Positions 32,871 through 44,273 of a DNA stretch of 64,000 nt are shown one piece after another (position 1 is the first letter of the stretch; the number at the start of each line of letters is the position of its first letter). The notes beneath the pieces are model-generated. The model was not told the origin of the DNA and ran no database searches. It saw nothing but the letters and a program-made list of their open reading frames with translations. A program made the translations under genes and the position numbers. The stretch is from Podospora comata. Taxonomy: Eukaryota; Ascomycota; Sordariomycetes; Sordariales; Podosporaceae. The stretch spans positions 992,001 through 1,056,000 of the forward strand of contig CP071497.1 of NCBI GenBank assembly GCA_017354895.1, written 5' to 3'.

Positions 32871-33988
32871 ATGGCCACCAACCAAGTCACCCGCTGGGTC
32901 ACCAACCAAGATGGCATCGAAAACCTCACCAAAGAAACAATCCCTATGCCCACCCCCGCCAAGGGTGAAGTGCTGGTGAAAATCTCGGCTGTCTCGCTCA
33001 ACTACCGCGACACCGAGGTCGTGAACGGGCTATACAACTACTACGACAAACCCGGCACTCCCAAGAAACCCTTAGTTCCTGTGTCAGACATGTGCGGGAC
33101 TGTCGTCTCTGTCGGCGACGAAAACAGCCCCTGGAAGGTAGGGGATAGGGTTGTCTCGACGTTTTTGCAGTCCCATCTCACCGGTCAGGTTTACCCTGAG
33201 CACTTGGCTACTGGGTTGGGGAAGCCGTTGGATGGGTGCTTGCAAGGTTACAGGGTTTTTGAGAACGAGGGGCTGGTGAGGGCGCCGGGGTATTTGACGG
33301 ATGAGGAGGCGAGTTGTCTGCCTATTGCGGGGGTGACGGCTTGGATGGCGATTCATGGGATGGGGGTTAGGAAGGGGGAGGGAGAGACGGTTTTGCTGCA
33401 GGGGACTGGGGGGGTTAGTGTGGCGGGTTTGCAGATTGCGAGGGCTGGGGGGATGAAAAGTGAGTTTGATGTCCAAAATGTTGAGGGAGGATAGGGTTTA
33501 CTGATGAGATGTTAGCTATCATCACCTCGTCGTCTGATGAGAAACTTGAAAAGGCCAAGGCTCTTGGGGCGGATTACGTTATCAACTATCGGACGAGTCC
33601 GGACTGGGAAAAAGAGGTTATGAAGATCACGGGCGATAAAGGGGTGGATGTTATTCTTGAGACGGGGGGTGCTGGGACGCTGTACAAGTCTCTTGACTGC
33701 GTTGCGTTTGGGGGATTGATCTCGTGCATCGGGTATGTGTCTGGGCGGGAGGATAAGGCTGGTGAGGCAAGGGTTAATTTGAATCTTTTGGCGCTGCGGA
33801 GGACGGTCACGCTGAAGGGGATCATCAACGGTCCAAGGGATAGGTTTGAGGAGATGTGTCGGTTTTACGAGAAGCATCAGATCAGGCCGGTGGTGGACCG
33901 TGTGTTTGGGTTTGAGGAGGCGGCTGAGGCCATGAAGTATCTGGCCGGTGGGTCGCACTTTGGGAAGGTGGTTGTGACGGTTGAGTAG
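32871..33988 (+). CDS. zinc-type alcohol dehydrogenase-like / quinone reductase-like oxidoreductase (MDR family)
   Basis: Two exons (32871-33459, 33516-33988) give 353 residues. The N-terminal GroES-like domain includes KGEVLVKISAVSLNYRDTE and a degenerate PVSDMCGTVVSVG block. The Rossmann domain has LLQGTGGVSVAGLQIARA, which is the family's GxGGVS nucleotide motif, then TSSSDEKLEKAKALGADYVI and GVDVILETGGAGTLYKSL. The end VVDRVFGFEEAAEAMKYL then GSHFGKVVV is the standard MDR tail. Catalytic zinc ligands of true ADHs are not evident, so an NADPH-dependent quinone or enone reductase activity is more likely than alcohol oxidation (inference). The TATA element and short leader fit an inducible stress gene. 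Intact. Confidence 0.92.
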
Positions 33989-34328
33989 CTATAAAGCGTG
34001 GAACTGCATACGCTTATTATTGCCTCTTCGATGTTGTGGCTGGTAAGCTCTCAATGGCGTCTTATGAGAGTTAAACTTTGGCTAAGGTGGGTAAACGGGG
34101 CTTGCGGTTTTGGTTCGCGCACAACGCAAGGTTTTCTTTTGTCGAATACTTCCCACACTGTTTTCATTGACGGACACTCTCCCTCTCATTTCTTCCATCC
34201 CGGCCCACGACACCGTTTGATATTCCCTGCACCAGCGCGTTAATATCCCCATAAGCAACTTCTGGCTGCCTACTTCATCCTCAACAAGAGGAACAGGACG
34301 ACCTTCCACAACCAGCTTGTCCTTCATA

Positions 34329-35475
34329 ATGGCTCTTGCAAAACTCCCCACTGAGCTGCAGACCCGTATCTGCGAAATCTTGAACGAGGAGCATCGGGAT
34401 AGTCTGGTATCCCTCTCGTTGACCAACCGACATTTTCGGGCGGTTGCCAATACGTGTCCGCTCAGCATTCTGACCTTGACCGTTACGACTGAAGGTTCTG
34501 AGAAACTGATCCAAGATTGCTCCCAGTTCCTAGGCCAGAATGACGGCTTCCGTCATGTCCATGTCCTTGTGCTCATTGGTTCAACTATTGTTGACTGGAA
34601 CTTGGCTGATAATCCGCTCCCAAGGATATATTTTGGGCGAGGTCCCTCGGATGGATTCGATGACGGCTTTCAGAGCCCTACTGCTCTCTGGCAATCGCGC
34701 CGACAAAACATACCGCCTCATACCTGGCAGAGCTCTGATCGGTGGGACTAGAACTGGGGTCCTTTGGCCAACTCCATCAGCCAGTTACCAGGGCTCACTG
34801 ACCTCATATACAAGGCGGCCGAGGAGCTTCCACCATGTCTCCTGCACGCCATCGAAAATGAGAGTGCGATATCACGCCGTGTAACACGGCTTCACCATCA
34901 CACTTTTCGGCTGCGAATGCTGTAAGCTGTCATGGATGCCTAATATCGCGTAGATCAACGCGTACGCGCTGGATATGATGGTCCAGTTGAAATCTGTCAA
35001 CTACTGGCTCTTAGCGCTCTGAAGACTCTCGAGCTCAATTGGCCCCCGAATGAACAGAGGATTGAATTGTCCGAAAAACTTCGTTTACCTTCCCTGACAA
35101 TGCTCGTGGTGGACTTGTCTCTACTAGCTCGAGGCCGAAGTAACCATGCCCAAGTCAAGCACTTCATCCGCGCTCATCCAAGCATCAAGCAATTACATGT
35201 ACGCGTATAGGATTGGTCAATCGCCTCATTTGTAGGGGAGAACCACCATGGAACGGTGTTTCCAAACATGGAGTCCTTATGCTTTCAAAACAGGTGATAT
35301 AATGACATGTTCAAGGCCGTCGCCAGTTTGCTGATTTCAGCGCGCGAAATTGAAGGCTTGGGTGCCCTGTACCCCAACGTCAAGTGTCTGACCCTTCCTG
35401 TCCGTAGGTCAAGGGACAACAAGGACGAAGTTGCGTTGTATCAAACCATTGGCCACGGTTTCCCCAAGGGTGGTG
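34329..35475 (+). pseudogene. decayed F-box protein gene, family copy 1
   Basis: The frame opens at an ATG with MALAKLPTELQTRICEILNE, an F-box start (LPxEL...I), followed by RDSLVSLSLTNRHFRAVANT, the second half of an F-box. Further down are LPGLTDLIYKAAEELPPCLL, HHHTFRLRML, DWSIASFVGE, ESLCFQN and LGALYPNVKCLTLPVRRS then EVALYQTIGHGFP. The same blocks recur in copies 2 and 3. The open frame stops after about 135 codons, and the downstream blocks are separated by at least three further stops with little else lost, so this was one gene of about 450 codons. An F-box protein would recruit substrates to an SCF ubiquitin ligase; the family's substrate is unknown. Confidence 0.75.
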
Positions 35476-35583
35476 GGAGGAGTGGGAAAACAAGGACTTG
35501 TGTGGATTTAAGGAAACAAAGGCTACATAGGATTTCGTTGCGAACTACCACACCCTTTTGCATACCTTTACCATTGCCGCCAA

Positions 35584-36359
35584 TCAGAATGCATCCCACA
35601 GGCGGCGCCATGAGCTTCTGGGCCTGGTATTCATTCTGGCATGCCACCTTTTCACCAACTCCTTGCCATTTTTATGCCTTTTGTGCTTACCCTGAAGATA
35701 TGATCCCAAGGCAGCCGCTCCTACCGTCAATGTGATAACGCCTCCGGTGACAGCCATATCTACAACCGCTGTACCTGCCGCCGCACCCATCGACATACCT
35801 GCCGCAAAACCGGGCCCTCCACCCATCAGGATTGCCGGTATCATAGCATCCGGATTCCAGCTCTCCCAGCGATCCGAGATCTCCTTTTCGCTCAAATTGT
35901 CTACTATGCACCGTAGATGCCAGAGGGCAAATTCTTGGCAGTTCCATAAAAAGTTTTGGTATGTCTTTTCAAAAAGCTCCTTCCATATATCGTTTGCTAA
36001 GAATGGGTGAAAATCGATGAGCAATAGGTACGAGTAAGGAGACGGGGTCAGGTGTACTTGCCGCATTCTTCAATCTTGTCATCCGGCCATGTCGTCTTGC
36101 ATTCACCCAAATTAATAGGCTCATATTCAAGCGCTTTCTTTTGCATTTCCTCGATCCATTCCGACTTGGGCTTGATGCGCAGGTTGTGCGATAGTCCGCT
36201 TGGATCGTCGGGTGTGGCGGCGACTTCGTAGCATGTGTCGCCCACGCAAACTGTCCAATGGTTGATGGTAGCTTTGCGCCATTTGTTGAGGAGGGGGATT
36301 TTGGCAAAGCTACTGATGGGTCGCCTGTAGAGGAAAACGTCTCGTTGTGTTTGTGACAT
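35584..36359 (-). CDS. putative papain-fold (LRAT / NlpC-P60-like) protein with Gly-rich membrane segment
   Basis: Exon 1 (36062-36359) begins MSQTQRDVFLYRRPISS. Exon 2 is 35584-35996. They join in frame only if the 65-nt intron starts GCAAGT and ends TAG, i.e. a GC-AG intron, yielding KIEECANDIWKELFEKTYQ and about 236 residues. Visible motifs are NHWTVCVGDTCYEV (a His in a beta strand) and WNCQEFALW (Asn-Cys, the likely nucleophile), which match the His ... NC pattern of LRAT/H-rev107 and related permuted NlpC/P60 hydrolases. A Gly/Ala-rich hydrophobic region (GGGPGFAAGMSMGAAAGTAV, ITLTVGAAALGSY) follows, then a basic tail (KHKRHKNGK). It may be a membrane-associated acyltransferase or thiol hydrolase (inference). 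If the splice is not used the first frame ends after about 103 codons. Confidence 0.68.
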
Positions 36360-37007
36360 GGTGTGGGAAAGGTATCACTGTTTCGATGATGTGTCTAGGT
36401 GCTAAGAAGGTTGTAGTAATCACTCTTGGACTTGGTGTTTCTCCAGGTTGAACGATCAAAACTGGAGAAGCCAGAATCGTTATTTCTATCTTTCCAGTAG
36501 GGATAAGATTGGGAGAATACCTTTTTGCAGGATTCGAGTAACGCGTCATGCCCAGCGCTCGAAACCGAACAGACCAATCCTAGTGTCCAGGCTGTAGCCT
36601 GATCTCCTGACTATGATTCATAGGGAGCACAGCTGTGCCGCCTCTAGGTGATCTTTAGTGTGTGTTTGCCCATTTTAAGTACTGCAGAGAATCTTCTTTG
36701 CCAATCAGAATGGACGGGTACTCCTTACGTCGTGGCGATGCCCTTCAGCTCCCGTCCTCATACATTTCAACAGGCTTTCTGTCTGGTAAAACAGTGTACG
36801 GGCGTACTTTACGCCGTGCAGATCTGCGCCACCAGCCCCGAAGGCAGCCTTCGTCTGTACGACCCAAACGTTATTCCATCTCAGAGAGGGGCGACAATAC
36901 AAACCCGAAATTAATTTCTCGACGTTCTGCCAGTATCACCTGAACAGGATTCCTTTCTTCTTTACCCTGTTGACTTTTGCACTAGGTACTAACCGTCTGC
37001 TCTCAAG
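36360..37007. promoter_or_regulatory. divergent promoter region
   Basis: This 650-base gap lies between two divergent genes. No coding signal is seen; the short frames here have no motif. A C/T-rich stretch (TTCCTTTCTTCTTTACCC) precedes the + strand ATG. Confidence 0.4.
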
Positions 37008-37909
37008 ATGGAGACATCCAACTATACCCGGGACTCGGGTCCACCCAAGAACTGCGATACAGTCCCCAGAAGTCTCTTTTTCAGAATCTTTGCCTTCAGC
37101 TATTCCGCTGCTTTACGCTACCACACCGTCCAGCCAATGCATTGTATCCAGCGCAACCAAAACTATCGCGAAGACAAGCATGGCGTCATCGCAGCACTGG
37201 CTCGCTTCCGTAAGACGAAATCAGAGGAGCTGAGATTTGTTCAAGGAGCAGTCAGTATACACACCCCACCCCTGAACCCTCAAAAATGATCCAGTCTAAT
37301 ATGACACCTAGGCAACGCTGTCCGGAGCAGCAGTAATAGGCGTCTTCTCCTGGCCCTCGACAGAAAGAACAGTCTGGATAGCCAAGATGCTCTGGAACTG
37401 GAGTTTGTTTCTCTCTTTCTTTGCTCTGATCAGCTCGGCTCACCAACGGCTGCTCCGGCGCTTACCCGAGGACCCGAGTGATGAGCTCAGCGAGGCCGAC
37501 CTGGCGAGGTGTCTCAGTCTGTTCTTGCAACCTCCTGTCCCGCCTGGGAAGGGGGACAGGATGTTCCAGCGGGGGATCAGCCGCCGTATGGTCTGGTTCT
37601 GGCAGTGTCCGACTATGCTTATGAGTTTCTCTTGGGTGTTATTTCTGGTTGGGTATACGCTTCACTTGTTGACGCCGGTGTTTGACGCCTCCCTGGCGGA
37701 GTTTAATATGGTTGTAAGTTTGTATTTTATGCTTGATCCCCATGGGAGCCGTGTTCTAAGTTACGGACATATAGCCTGCCACCGTTACCGTGTGTGGCTG
37801 CACAACTGTGGTTGCCAACTTCTTTTTTTGTGCCGAGCTGTGTCAGAGGCGCATTTCGGAGGCCAGCCATGGGATTATTGAGACCGGCCCGAATGCATTG
37901 CCAGTATAG
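37008..37909 (+). CDS. hypothetical multipass membrane protein
   Basis: Three exons (37008-37250, 37312-37713, 37775-37909) give about 259 residues, with introns of about 61 nt and canonical ends (GTCAGT...TAG, GTAAGT...TAG). The N-terminal 80 residues are polar and basic. Hydrophobic segments follow: TLSGAAVIGVFSW, MLWNWSLFLSFFALISSA, MLMSFSWVLFLVGYTLHLL and TVTVCGCTTVVANFFFC. Between helices 2 and 3 lies a loop with ERTV-type acidic patches (EDPSDELSEADLARCLSLF). No family name is recognised. Similar small fungal membrane proteins of unknown role exist. The gene appears intact. Confidence 0.72.
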
Positions 37910-38180
37910 CGTGTGATACAGCTAGAGATTTCATCACACTTGAAGGAGAAGACAGTTAGACAAATATACTCTACAGGCAGGTCTAAAGAAGTCACTAATA
38001 CACCAAATCTATCTACCTTCCCTCACATAACCAACACACACTGACATGATATGATGGAAGCCTTTTTCCAACCCTACATGTGCTTCTCCCTGACATTGAC
38101 CCTATCCCAATCAGGACTTCTTCAAATTGTCGACAACAATCCCGCCATTCTCTCCCACCACATAGTGACTCTGATTACCG

Positions 38181-38200
38181 GCCACAGCCGGCCACAGCCG
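38181..38200. repeat. 10-bp tandem duplication
   Basis: GCCACAGCCG occurs twice head to tail, preceded and followed by partial copies. It lies in the 3' flank of the chitinase fossil. It looks like simple slippage. Confidence 0.6.
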
Positions 38201-38289
38201 GTGGCATTTCGGCCACCACTCGGAATCCCCGATAACACGACTGACACTGGGCATAGACAACGAAGACCCGCACTGCCGGCAATCAAAAA

Positions 38290-39030
38290 TTCTCACAGCC
38301 AGCTGGTGGTCCGCCTCTGGCACCCGCAAAGGTGTACAACAATCACCCTGCTTGACATATACCGCCCACACCACCGTTATTGCCTGAACGAAAAGACCAC
38401 AATTGTTAGTATCTTTTCATGCCTGGAGGTCAGGCAAGGGAAAGAAAGAGAGTCACTCACACTTGCTATAATTCTCCCTCACCCAACAAGCAAGCCGTGA
38501 TCACACTCTGCGACATCCCCAGCGGGAACTCAAAGCTCTGCCTCTCGACAGTAGTAACACACCCACCCACCCACTCGACCCGAAAGTCGTAGTTCACCCT
38601 TTGCTATCCGTCTCGCGGAATGTGATGGGGGCATCCCCGGACCCAATGGTGTGTCGTCGTCACCCATTCCTCTGCGTAAACTGCTAAAATCAACCGAGAA
38701 CCGATCCTGATCCCCAGATTGAAGGTCTGCGTACCCCAGAAAGTCGCTCTCCTTGAAGCAGTTGTTCGGTTCTCTCGTCAACGGCTTGGTATTGAGGTTG
38801 GAGGTAGGGGTAGGACCCGTTGGTTTGGTCGAGGTCGTCCCCTTAACCCACGTGTACACATTCCATCCAGGCCTGCCGGGGGTGGGTGCCGCGCCTGTGT
38901 AATCAAACCACGGCGGCGTGTAGGCTGGCCTTCGGGGGCAATTGGAAGATGTGTATGTTGTCGTTGTTGTGGGCTTCATGCAGCCGGAGGCGGTGGAGGA
39001 CTCGGTGGATGTGCAGGTTGTCTTCATGGT
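38290..39030 (-). pseudogene. fossil of the C-terminal domain of a killer-toxin-like GH18 chitinase
   Basis: On the minus strand, a Thr/Ser/Pro-rich linker (TTTTTYTSSN and similar) leads into CFKESDFLGYADLQSG then FSVDFSSL. Further conserved-looking blocks near 38450-38560 resemble the C-terminal part of fungal class V chitinases related to the alpha subunit of yeast killer toxin. The GH18 catalytic domain is absent, so only a C-terminal piece remains, and it is interrupted about three or four times. It is treated as a fossil. Identification rests on remembered family sequence and should be regarded as moderate. Confidence 0.45.
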
Positions 39031-39630
39031 GAGCTTGGTGGAGGTCGAATAGAGTCTGCAGTGCAATGTTTTGTGGACGACGGCCTGTCTATTTACTGCA
39101 TTGAGTTCACTTGCATGTTGGTGGCGGTGAAGTTCGGTCGAATGGAGTCCGGCCGGTGATGGAGTTTTCATCACGGTCAACCAAGCCGGCAAAGCATGGT
39201 CATTCACCGTTTACGATGGAGTCATCGACATGGATGTGGCGTGAGACGGGGAACCTGGAGGCCTGGCTCCTTGACTCCTTGATCCGTGCCTTCACTAACG
39301 TGAGAGGGTTGTTTCTACCGGAAGCGGTCCGTACCCTCGTAGACTTTTCGTTCTACTTCAGGGCAGCGATATCTCCATCTTTTGCAGGCTGACATCTCAC
39401 CTACCCTGAGTCGTAACATCTGCGAACCTTTGGGCGTCACGATGGCCACTCTGCCTATCCCTTTCCGGCGCTGAAAGAAGAAGGCTGCAGCGTTGCTGTT
39501 CCAGCTAAGTCCAATCGTCTGGGCTCTCGTCCATCCGCGTCTCGGAGACATCAATCAGCCAGCAATGTAAGCACTCTGCCACCAGTCCCATGCCCAGTCT
39601 TTTGCAGAGGACGTGGTGTGGTAAGCACAG

Positions 39631-40890
39631 TTGCCAATTCCAAACGACAGACACCGAGAGGTCATCTATGAGTGCCTGGCTCAGTTCCCACCCTGTCTTC
39701 TTCAGGCTCTTCATGATAAGATGCCGCAGATAACACCGCGACTTCACCTCCGCACCTTCAAGCTCCGTATGATGGACAATATCATTACCGCCAACATTCT
39801 CCCCGACTCCCACGAGCTGGCCCTACTCACCTCCCCTTGCCTTTACAGTGTTTGGTTGGTGTTGGACGCTCCGGATCTGTCCACCTACTGGCGGACAGAG
39901 CATCTTCGCAAAATTTTGGATGTTTTCCGTCAAATGATGGAAGGCCGGTTGCTTGCCCCCAACCTGGGCGAGATTGGCAGCACGCGGAACTACTCTCAGT
40001 TTCCGGGTACACGTACCGACGATATCCTTCTCGCAATTGTGAGAAATGCAGCCATGAAAAAGACCCTTCGTCCGGAAACGCTCAACATGGATTGCGCATA
40101 TATCGACAACATTATGACGATAGATCCAGCTCTTGATCTAAGTATGCTCCGGACTCTTCATCTCTTGCAAGTGCATTCTGTTTCATTCAAGGATGGGCTT
40201 TCAGCCGGAAGCTTTCCCCTACTGCGAGACCTCTCGTTGCAGTTCGTGTACCGAGATTCGTGGAAGGGGTATGACAAGTTCATAAAGTTCATAAGGGGGT
40301 TCAGAAACCTTGAAAGTCTCCGGGAGGTGGGGTGGGATTGGTCTGTGGCCTCCTTTTCAGACTGGTCTGGAGAAATAGCCCTTTATCACACAGTCCGAAG
40401 CCTGTGTTTTCAAGGCTCAGATGACGATGATGGCTAGATGGAAAGCTCGGTACAGCCCGAGTTGGAGATCAGAGGTCTTGGGTATCTATACCCTGGGGTG
40501 GAGACGTTGTCTCTGCCTATCCGCCGCTCAAACAAAGGGCGACAGACGTGAACTCTCACCGGAAGAATCGTCTCACGGCCCCGTTGCCGGAACTGGGTCT
40601 AAGTATGGCCAGCTCACAGCATATAATTCTTTAGGCCCGTGCTTGGCCGGATTGACGAAGGCGTGGCTGCTTTGATACTTTTCACTGTGATGGTAGCGGG
40701 GAGAGAGTTAGGGTGAAGGAGATTGGGGAGCGGGCTGAGGGTTGGAGAAGGGAATGGATGGATTCGGTGAGGGTTCCTGAGGGGAGTCCATTAATGGTTA
40801 TTTTCCGGAAGCTGTGGCCTGGTACAAAGAAGGGTGCAAAAGGGTGGTGGGGGGACTGGGAGAGTTGGGATTTGGAGACGGAAAGTCAGC
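39631..40890 (+). pseudogene. decayed F-box family gene, copy 2
   Basis: The best open stretch (39631-40437) has no ATG and shows FPPCLLQALHDK, LHLRTFKLRMMDN, DWSVASFSDWSGE and VRSLCFQGSD. After a stop it continues with GLGYLYPGVETLSLPIRRS and, from about 40713, a C-terminal block VKEIGERAEGWRREW ... KLWPGTKKGAKGWWGDWESW. The same blocks in the same order occur in copies 1 and 3. The N-terminal F-box itself was not found upstream, so the copy is 5'-truncated as well as interrupted several times in its last third. The C-terminal block is shared specifically with copy 3 (57757-57939), which confirms that the two descend from one longer gene. Confidence 0.68.
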
Positions 40891-41237
40891 AAGACTTATA
40901 TGAACATTTTTCGAGATGGAGGAACAGTTTGGACCCACGTACATCTTTGGCCTCAATATCCTTTCCTTTGGTAGATATCCATCTAGAGACCTGTACATTG
41001 CCTCCGAGTAGGTGGATAATGAGGGCTGGCCGTCGCTGGTCTTTTTTACATCCGGCTATAACATCCGAGTCAAACATAGCAACTTTCAGGGTTCCGGCTT
41101 CCGGGTGGCGAGAGCACCAGGGGATTCGCCTCTGGAGTTGGGAGATAGGGGAAGCTATTTAACTTTTGAATCCTCTACAATAATATCTCATCTTTCAAAC
41201 AAAACACCGGATCCCAGGTCTCTTGTAGGTCAGGTAC

Positions 41238-42055
41238 CTAGGTGGTGTTATAAGCTGCTACACAACGACTACCACCACCCGCACAGCCTCCACAACCTCC
41301 GCAGCCTCCTTCAGGCCCAGGCTCTTGGTATGGACTGTCGTCGCAAAGCTCACGGTTGTGACAGCTACATTCTGCGATGTCAAGTTTGACCGGCAGCAAC
41401 AAGCTTGAGTTCCTGATCAACCGTTGAACCACCAACAGCTCGGCCTTCTGCAAGACCCCGTCGGGTTTTAGACGAGCTGCCTCACAGAACCAGCTATTGC
41501 AGAGAACATATTTCTCCCCAAAATGACGTTTATACAGCTGTTTTGCTTGCTCAAATCTAGAAGAGATAGCCTTTTGCTCGAGATGGTCATTGTGGTTGAT
41601 GAAACGTCCGTTGGTGACACTTTTTGAAAATTGGAAATATACTGCCGGCGAGAGTTGGTGTGTGTGCCAGACTAGGTCTATATCCAGCGTGGGAACAACG
41701 GTTACCAGGCCGGCGTGGAACAGACGAAGGAAACTGCTGTATCGCGCAATTGCCCGTCGAAAAATCGAGTCTGAATAGGGCTTGTGAATCCAAGCAAAAC
41801 GTGTTATCGTGAGGGCGAAGTCAGCTTGACGGCCTACAGCAGCTACGAGGTCGTACTTGGCTGTCTGGTAACCAGGAAGACTGCGATTCGTTGTCTCCAG
41901 CTTAAGAATTTCGGCGGCCAAAGCACGGGGATTTCAATTCCTGTACTAGCTTTCTCGTTAAAATCAACAAGAAAGTCGGGAGAAAGGCGTAGTAATGCAA
42001 TATATCGAACTCGTGATTCTGAAAGAGTGAATTTTGCCGGGTCAGCACCAATATC
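41238..42055 (-). pseudogene. glycine-rich domain protein (GRDP / DUF1399-like), frame-disrupted
   Basis: The main frame (41921 down to 41238) contains AKYDLVAAVGRQADFALTI and VVPTLDIDLVWHTHQLSP, the hallmark core of the GRDP/DUF1399 family, followed by FINHNDHLEQKAIS and NSWFCEAAR. It ends in a Cys/Gly-rich tail (GGCGGCGGCAGGGSRC), as in fungal relatives. No ATG opens this frame. Immediately upstream another frame encodes a plausible preceding segment (DPAKFTLSESRVRYIALLRL); joining the two would need a one-base shift near 41935. No ATG was found further up. It is probably a recently inactivated gene, or one with an unusual 5' structure. The family's function is not established in fungi. Confidence 0.6.
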
Positions 42056-42902
42056 ATCGCTCTAGATATGGCCTCCTTACTAATATAGTCGTTCTCCTTT
42101 TAATGTCGTGTTTTGGATCGAAACTAGCATGTCACCTACAAGTAACTCCCAATGTAGACAGCAGTCAGTAGCCCCACTGGGACGGACCGCTCTGGCCCAG
42201 TCTTTATAAAGATACGGATTCAACATAAATGAATGCCAAATCATCAACAAGTCTCATCACCAGGCAGTACTAATAGTATCTGGACACCACCGTCATATTC
42301 GTAAAGGATTGGGTCAATACTGACCGAGAGGGGGCAGCGAAGTTTGCATCGCAACATCGCTCACAGAGAAAAAACCAACGAAGGAATCTCGAGGTTGCAA
42401 GACGAAGATACTGATCCCATACTGCTTCTTGGTCTGTCTGTTTTGATTGAGCCCAATGCCGCGCGCTGTCCCTCAAGGCCACAAATAACTCGAGAAGCCT
42501 CAGATGGACACCACAGGAGGCGATGGTGGGTGGGGGTCTCCATTTAAAGCGGTGTCAGGAAACTTCGCCCGTTGTAGTCGCAACTCTAGGGAGGACTGAT
42601 GCTTTTGAAATTTGGGGCGCTGCCTAGAGGCTTAAATACCTCAGGTCGGTAGGTAATGTATTGCTTCCAGCCCAAAGCTGAGTATAAATGTCCCGTCAAA
42701 CGCTAAGCCGATGGCGCAGCGAAATATCAGCTTTACCGTCGGTTGCCTCAGCTGCTAGGAAGGTATGTCGCGGGGCTCACACGCACCCAGTCCTGGCTGC
42801 AGCCCACACCAAATAACTACCGAACCTCCTAGACATTTACACGGAATTAGCACAAAACGAGAAATTCACAACCGAAGAATCAAACTCTAACCACAGCTCG
42901 AA
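42056..42902. other. intergenic region
   Basis: No gene is supported. Short overlapping frames around 42270-42550 have no motif. The last 70 bases before 42903 are A/C-rich, like a fungal 5' leader. Confidence 0.45.
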
Positions 42903-43330
42903 ATGGCCGAAGTCATTGGCATTGTTGCTGGAGTTGCGGGTCTGACAGACGTCGGGGCCAGGCTTTCTCTTAGATTAAGAGAGGTCGTTCGCAGTTGGAT
43001 GGACGGTCCTTCTAAGATTTTCGCCCTCAACAACGAAGTTTCCGACTTGACTACCGTTCTTAGCTTCACCGAGGATATCTGTCGAGGCGCACGACACACT
43101 TATATCAGCGACTTCTTTATGACCACGCTAGGACAGAATATCAGAACAGCACGGGAATTTCTCGAGGGGATGGAAGATATCCTCACCTCTCTATCTTCCA
43201 CGACAGAGATTAAACGGAGGAGGCGATGGATGTAACTAAAGGCGTCCATCGTAAAAAAGAAGGAAGAACTGAGAGCTGACCGTCTCCAGATTGGGACCTT
43301 TTGCAGGTTTATCAAATGTACAACCATTGC
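42903..43330 (+). pseudogene. fossil of an NLR-type N-terminal domain gene
   Basis: The open part encodes 110 residues, MAEVIGIVAGVAGLTDVGAR then KIFALNNEVSDLTTVLSF. This matches the fungal N-terminal domain (HeLo-like) found at the front of STAND/NLR and ankyrin proteins. Beyond it the sequence passes into an AT-rich zone with several interruptions, and no NACHT or repeat domain survives. It is treated as a fossil. Confidence 0.6.
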
Positions 43331-43560
43331 CTAATATATTAGTATATTTGAATAGTAACCGCCGAAAATAGATTTATGGATACTAAAGTCCAGCTTTAGT
43401 TTAAATCGGTTCAGCTTGAGCTGCAAGATAGTGCTCGAGTAATATCGAATAACGCCCACTCTATAAAGAGGATAATCGAAACTATTAACTCGAATTAAGT
43501 ATATAAACCCGAATTAACCGTAAAAATACTAAGTACTACCGGGCGACTGGAATAAACTAT
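43300..43560. other. AT/TpA-rich patch with RIP-like character
   Basis: This 260-base stretch is markedly richer in A, T and TpA steps (TAATATATTAGTATATTT, TATATAAACC) than anything around it. It follows directly on the NLR-type fossil, as if the rest of that gene had been mutated by RIP. No gene is seen in it. Confidence 0.55.
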
Positions 43561-44273
43561 GCGAGGGATATTAGGGGAGACTTGTATTACGCTTTCAGGA
43601 GAGTGCCGCAATTTGCGGGCGAAGTCGAAGATTTCGGTGGCTGATAGGGGGCTTATCATGATGGCCCGTAGGTCTTGGGCGCCTTGGGCGGATGGCGGCC
43701 TGGATATCGGGTGTCTGCCAAGCGAATTCGCCCTGGGTGAGATGTATCCCCGTACGATGTTCTTTCTTGGGTTCTTGATCTTTGAAGCATGTCTGCTGCT
43801 GGCTATGGTCTTCCATATCTTTACTAGAAGCAGACGCACTGCTGGAACCTGTTGTAAAGTTAACGCGGGCATTCAACCCAGCAAGAGGGGAGCCGAGTCA
43901 GGCTCCATAAGACATGGTCATTGGGCTTCAAGCGCCACCTCGAACGCAGAGACTGCTGCTTTCGTCAAATGACAGCGAGCCTTACGCCTTGAAGCTCTTC
44001 AGATAGTTCATGCTCAACCAGTGAACGTGGGTGTCTCCACTGGCTTTGCAGTCCTAAAGATTACATTATCAACGACCACGCGGACAGTGGGCTTGGCATG
44101 TCATATACGTTTCACTATCCATCTTATTTCTCATCAAGTGCTTACCTTTCAGCGGCCTATTCCCGATATGTTGTCTATCGCACAACGTTGACATGAAAGC
44201 CCTAAGTTGCCACAAAAATACCATCGCACCATAGTCATCGCCACCCGCAGAGCTAGGTATCGAAATAAGATGC
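43561..44273. other. intergenic region
   Basis: Open frames occur on both strands (43559-43972 plus, 43495-43876 minus) but none shows a recognisable domain or a convincing start. It may contain more remnants of the decayed locus to the left. Confidence 0.4.
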
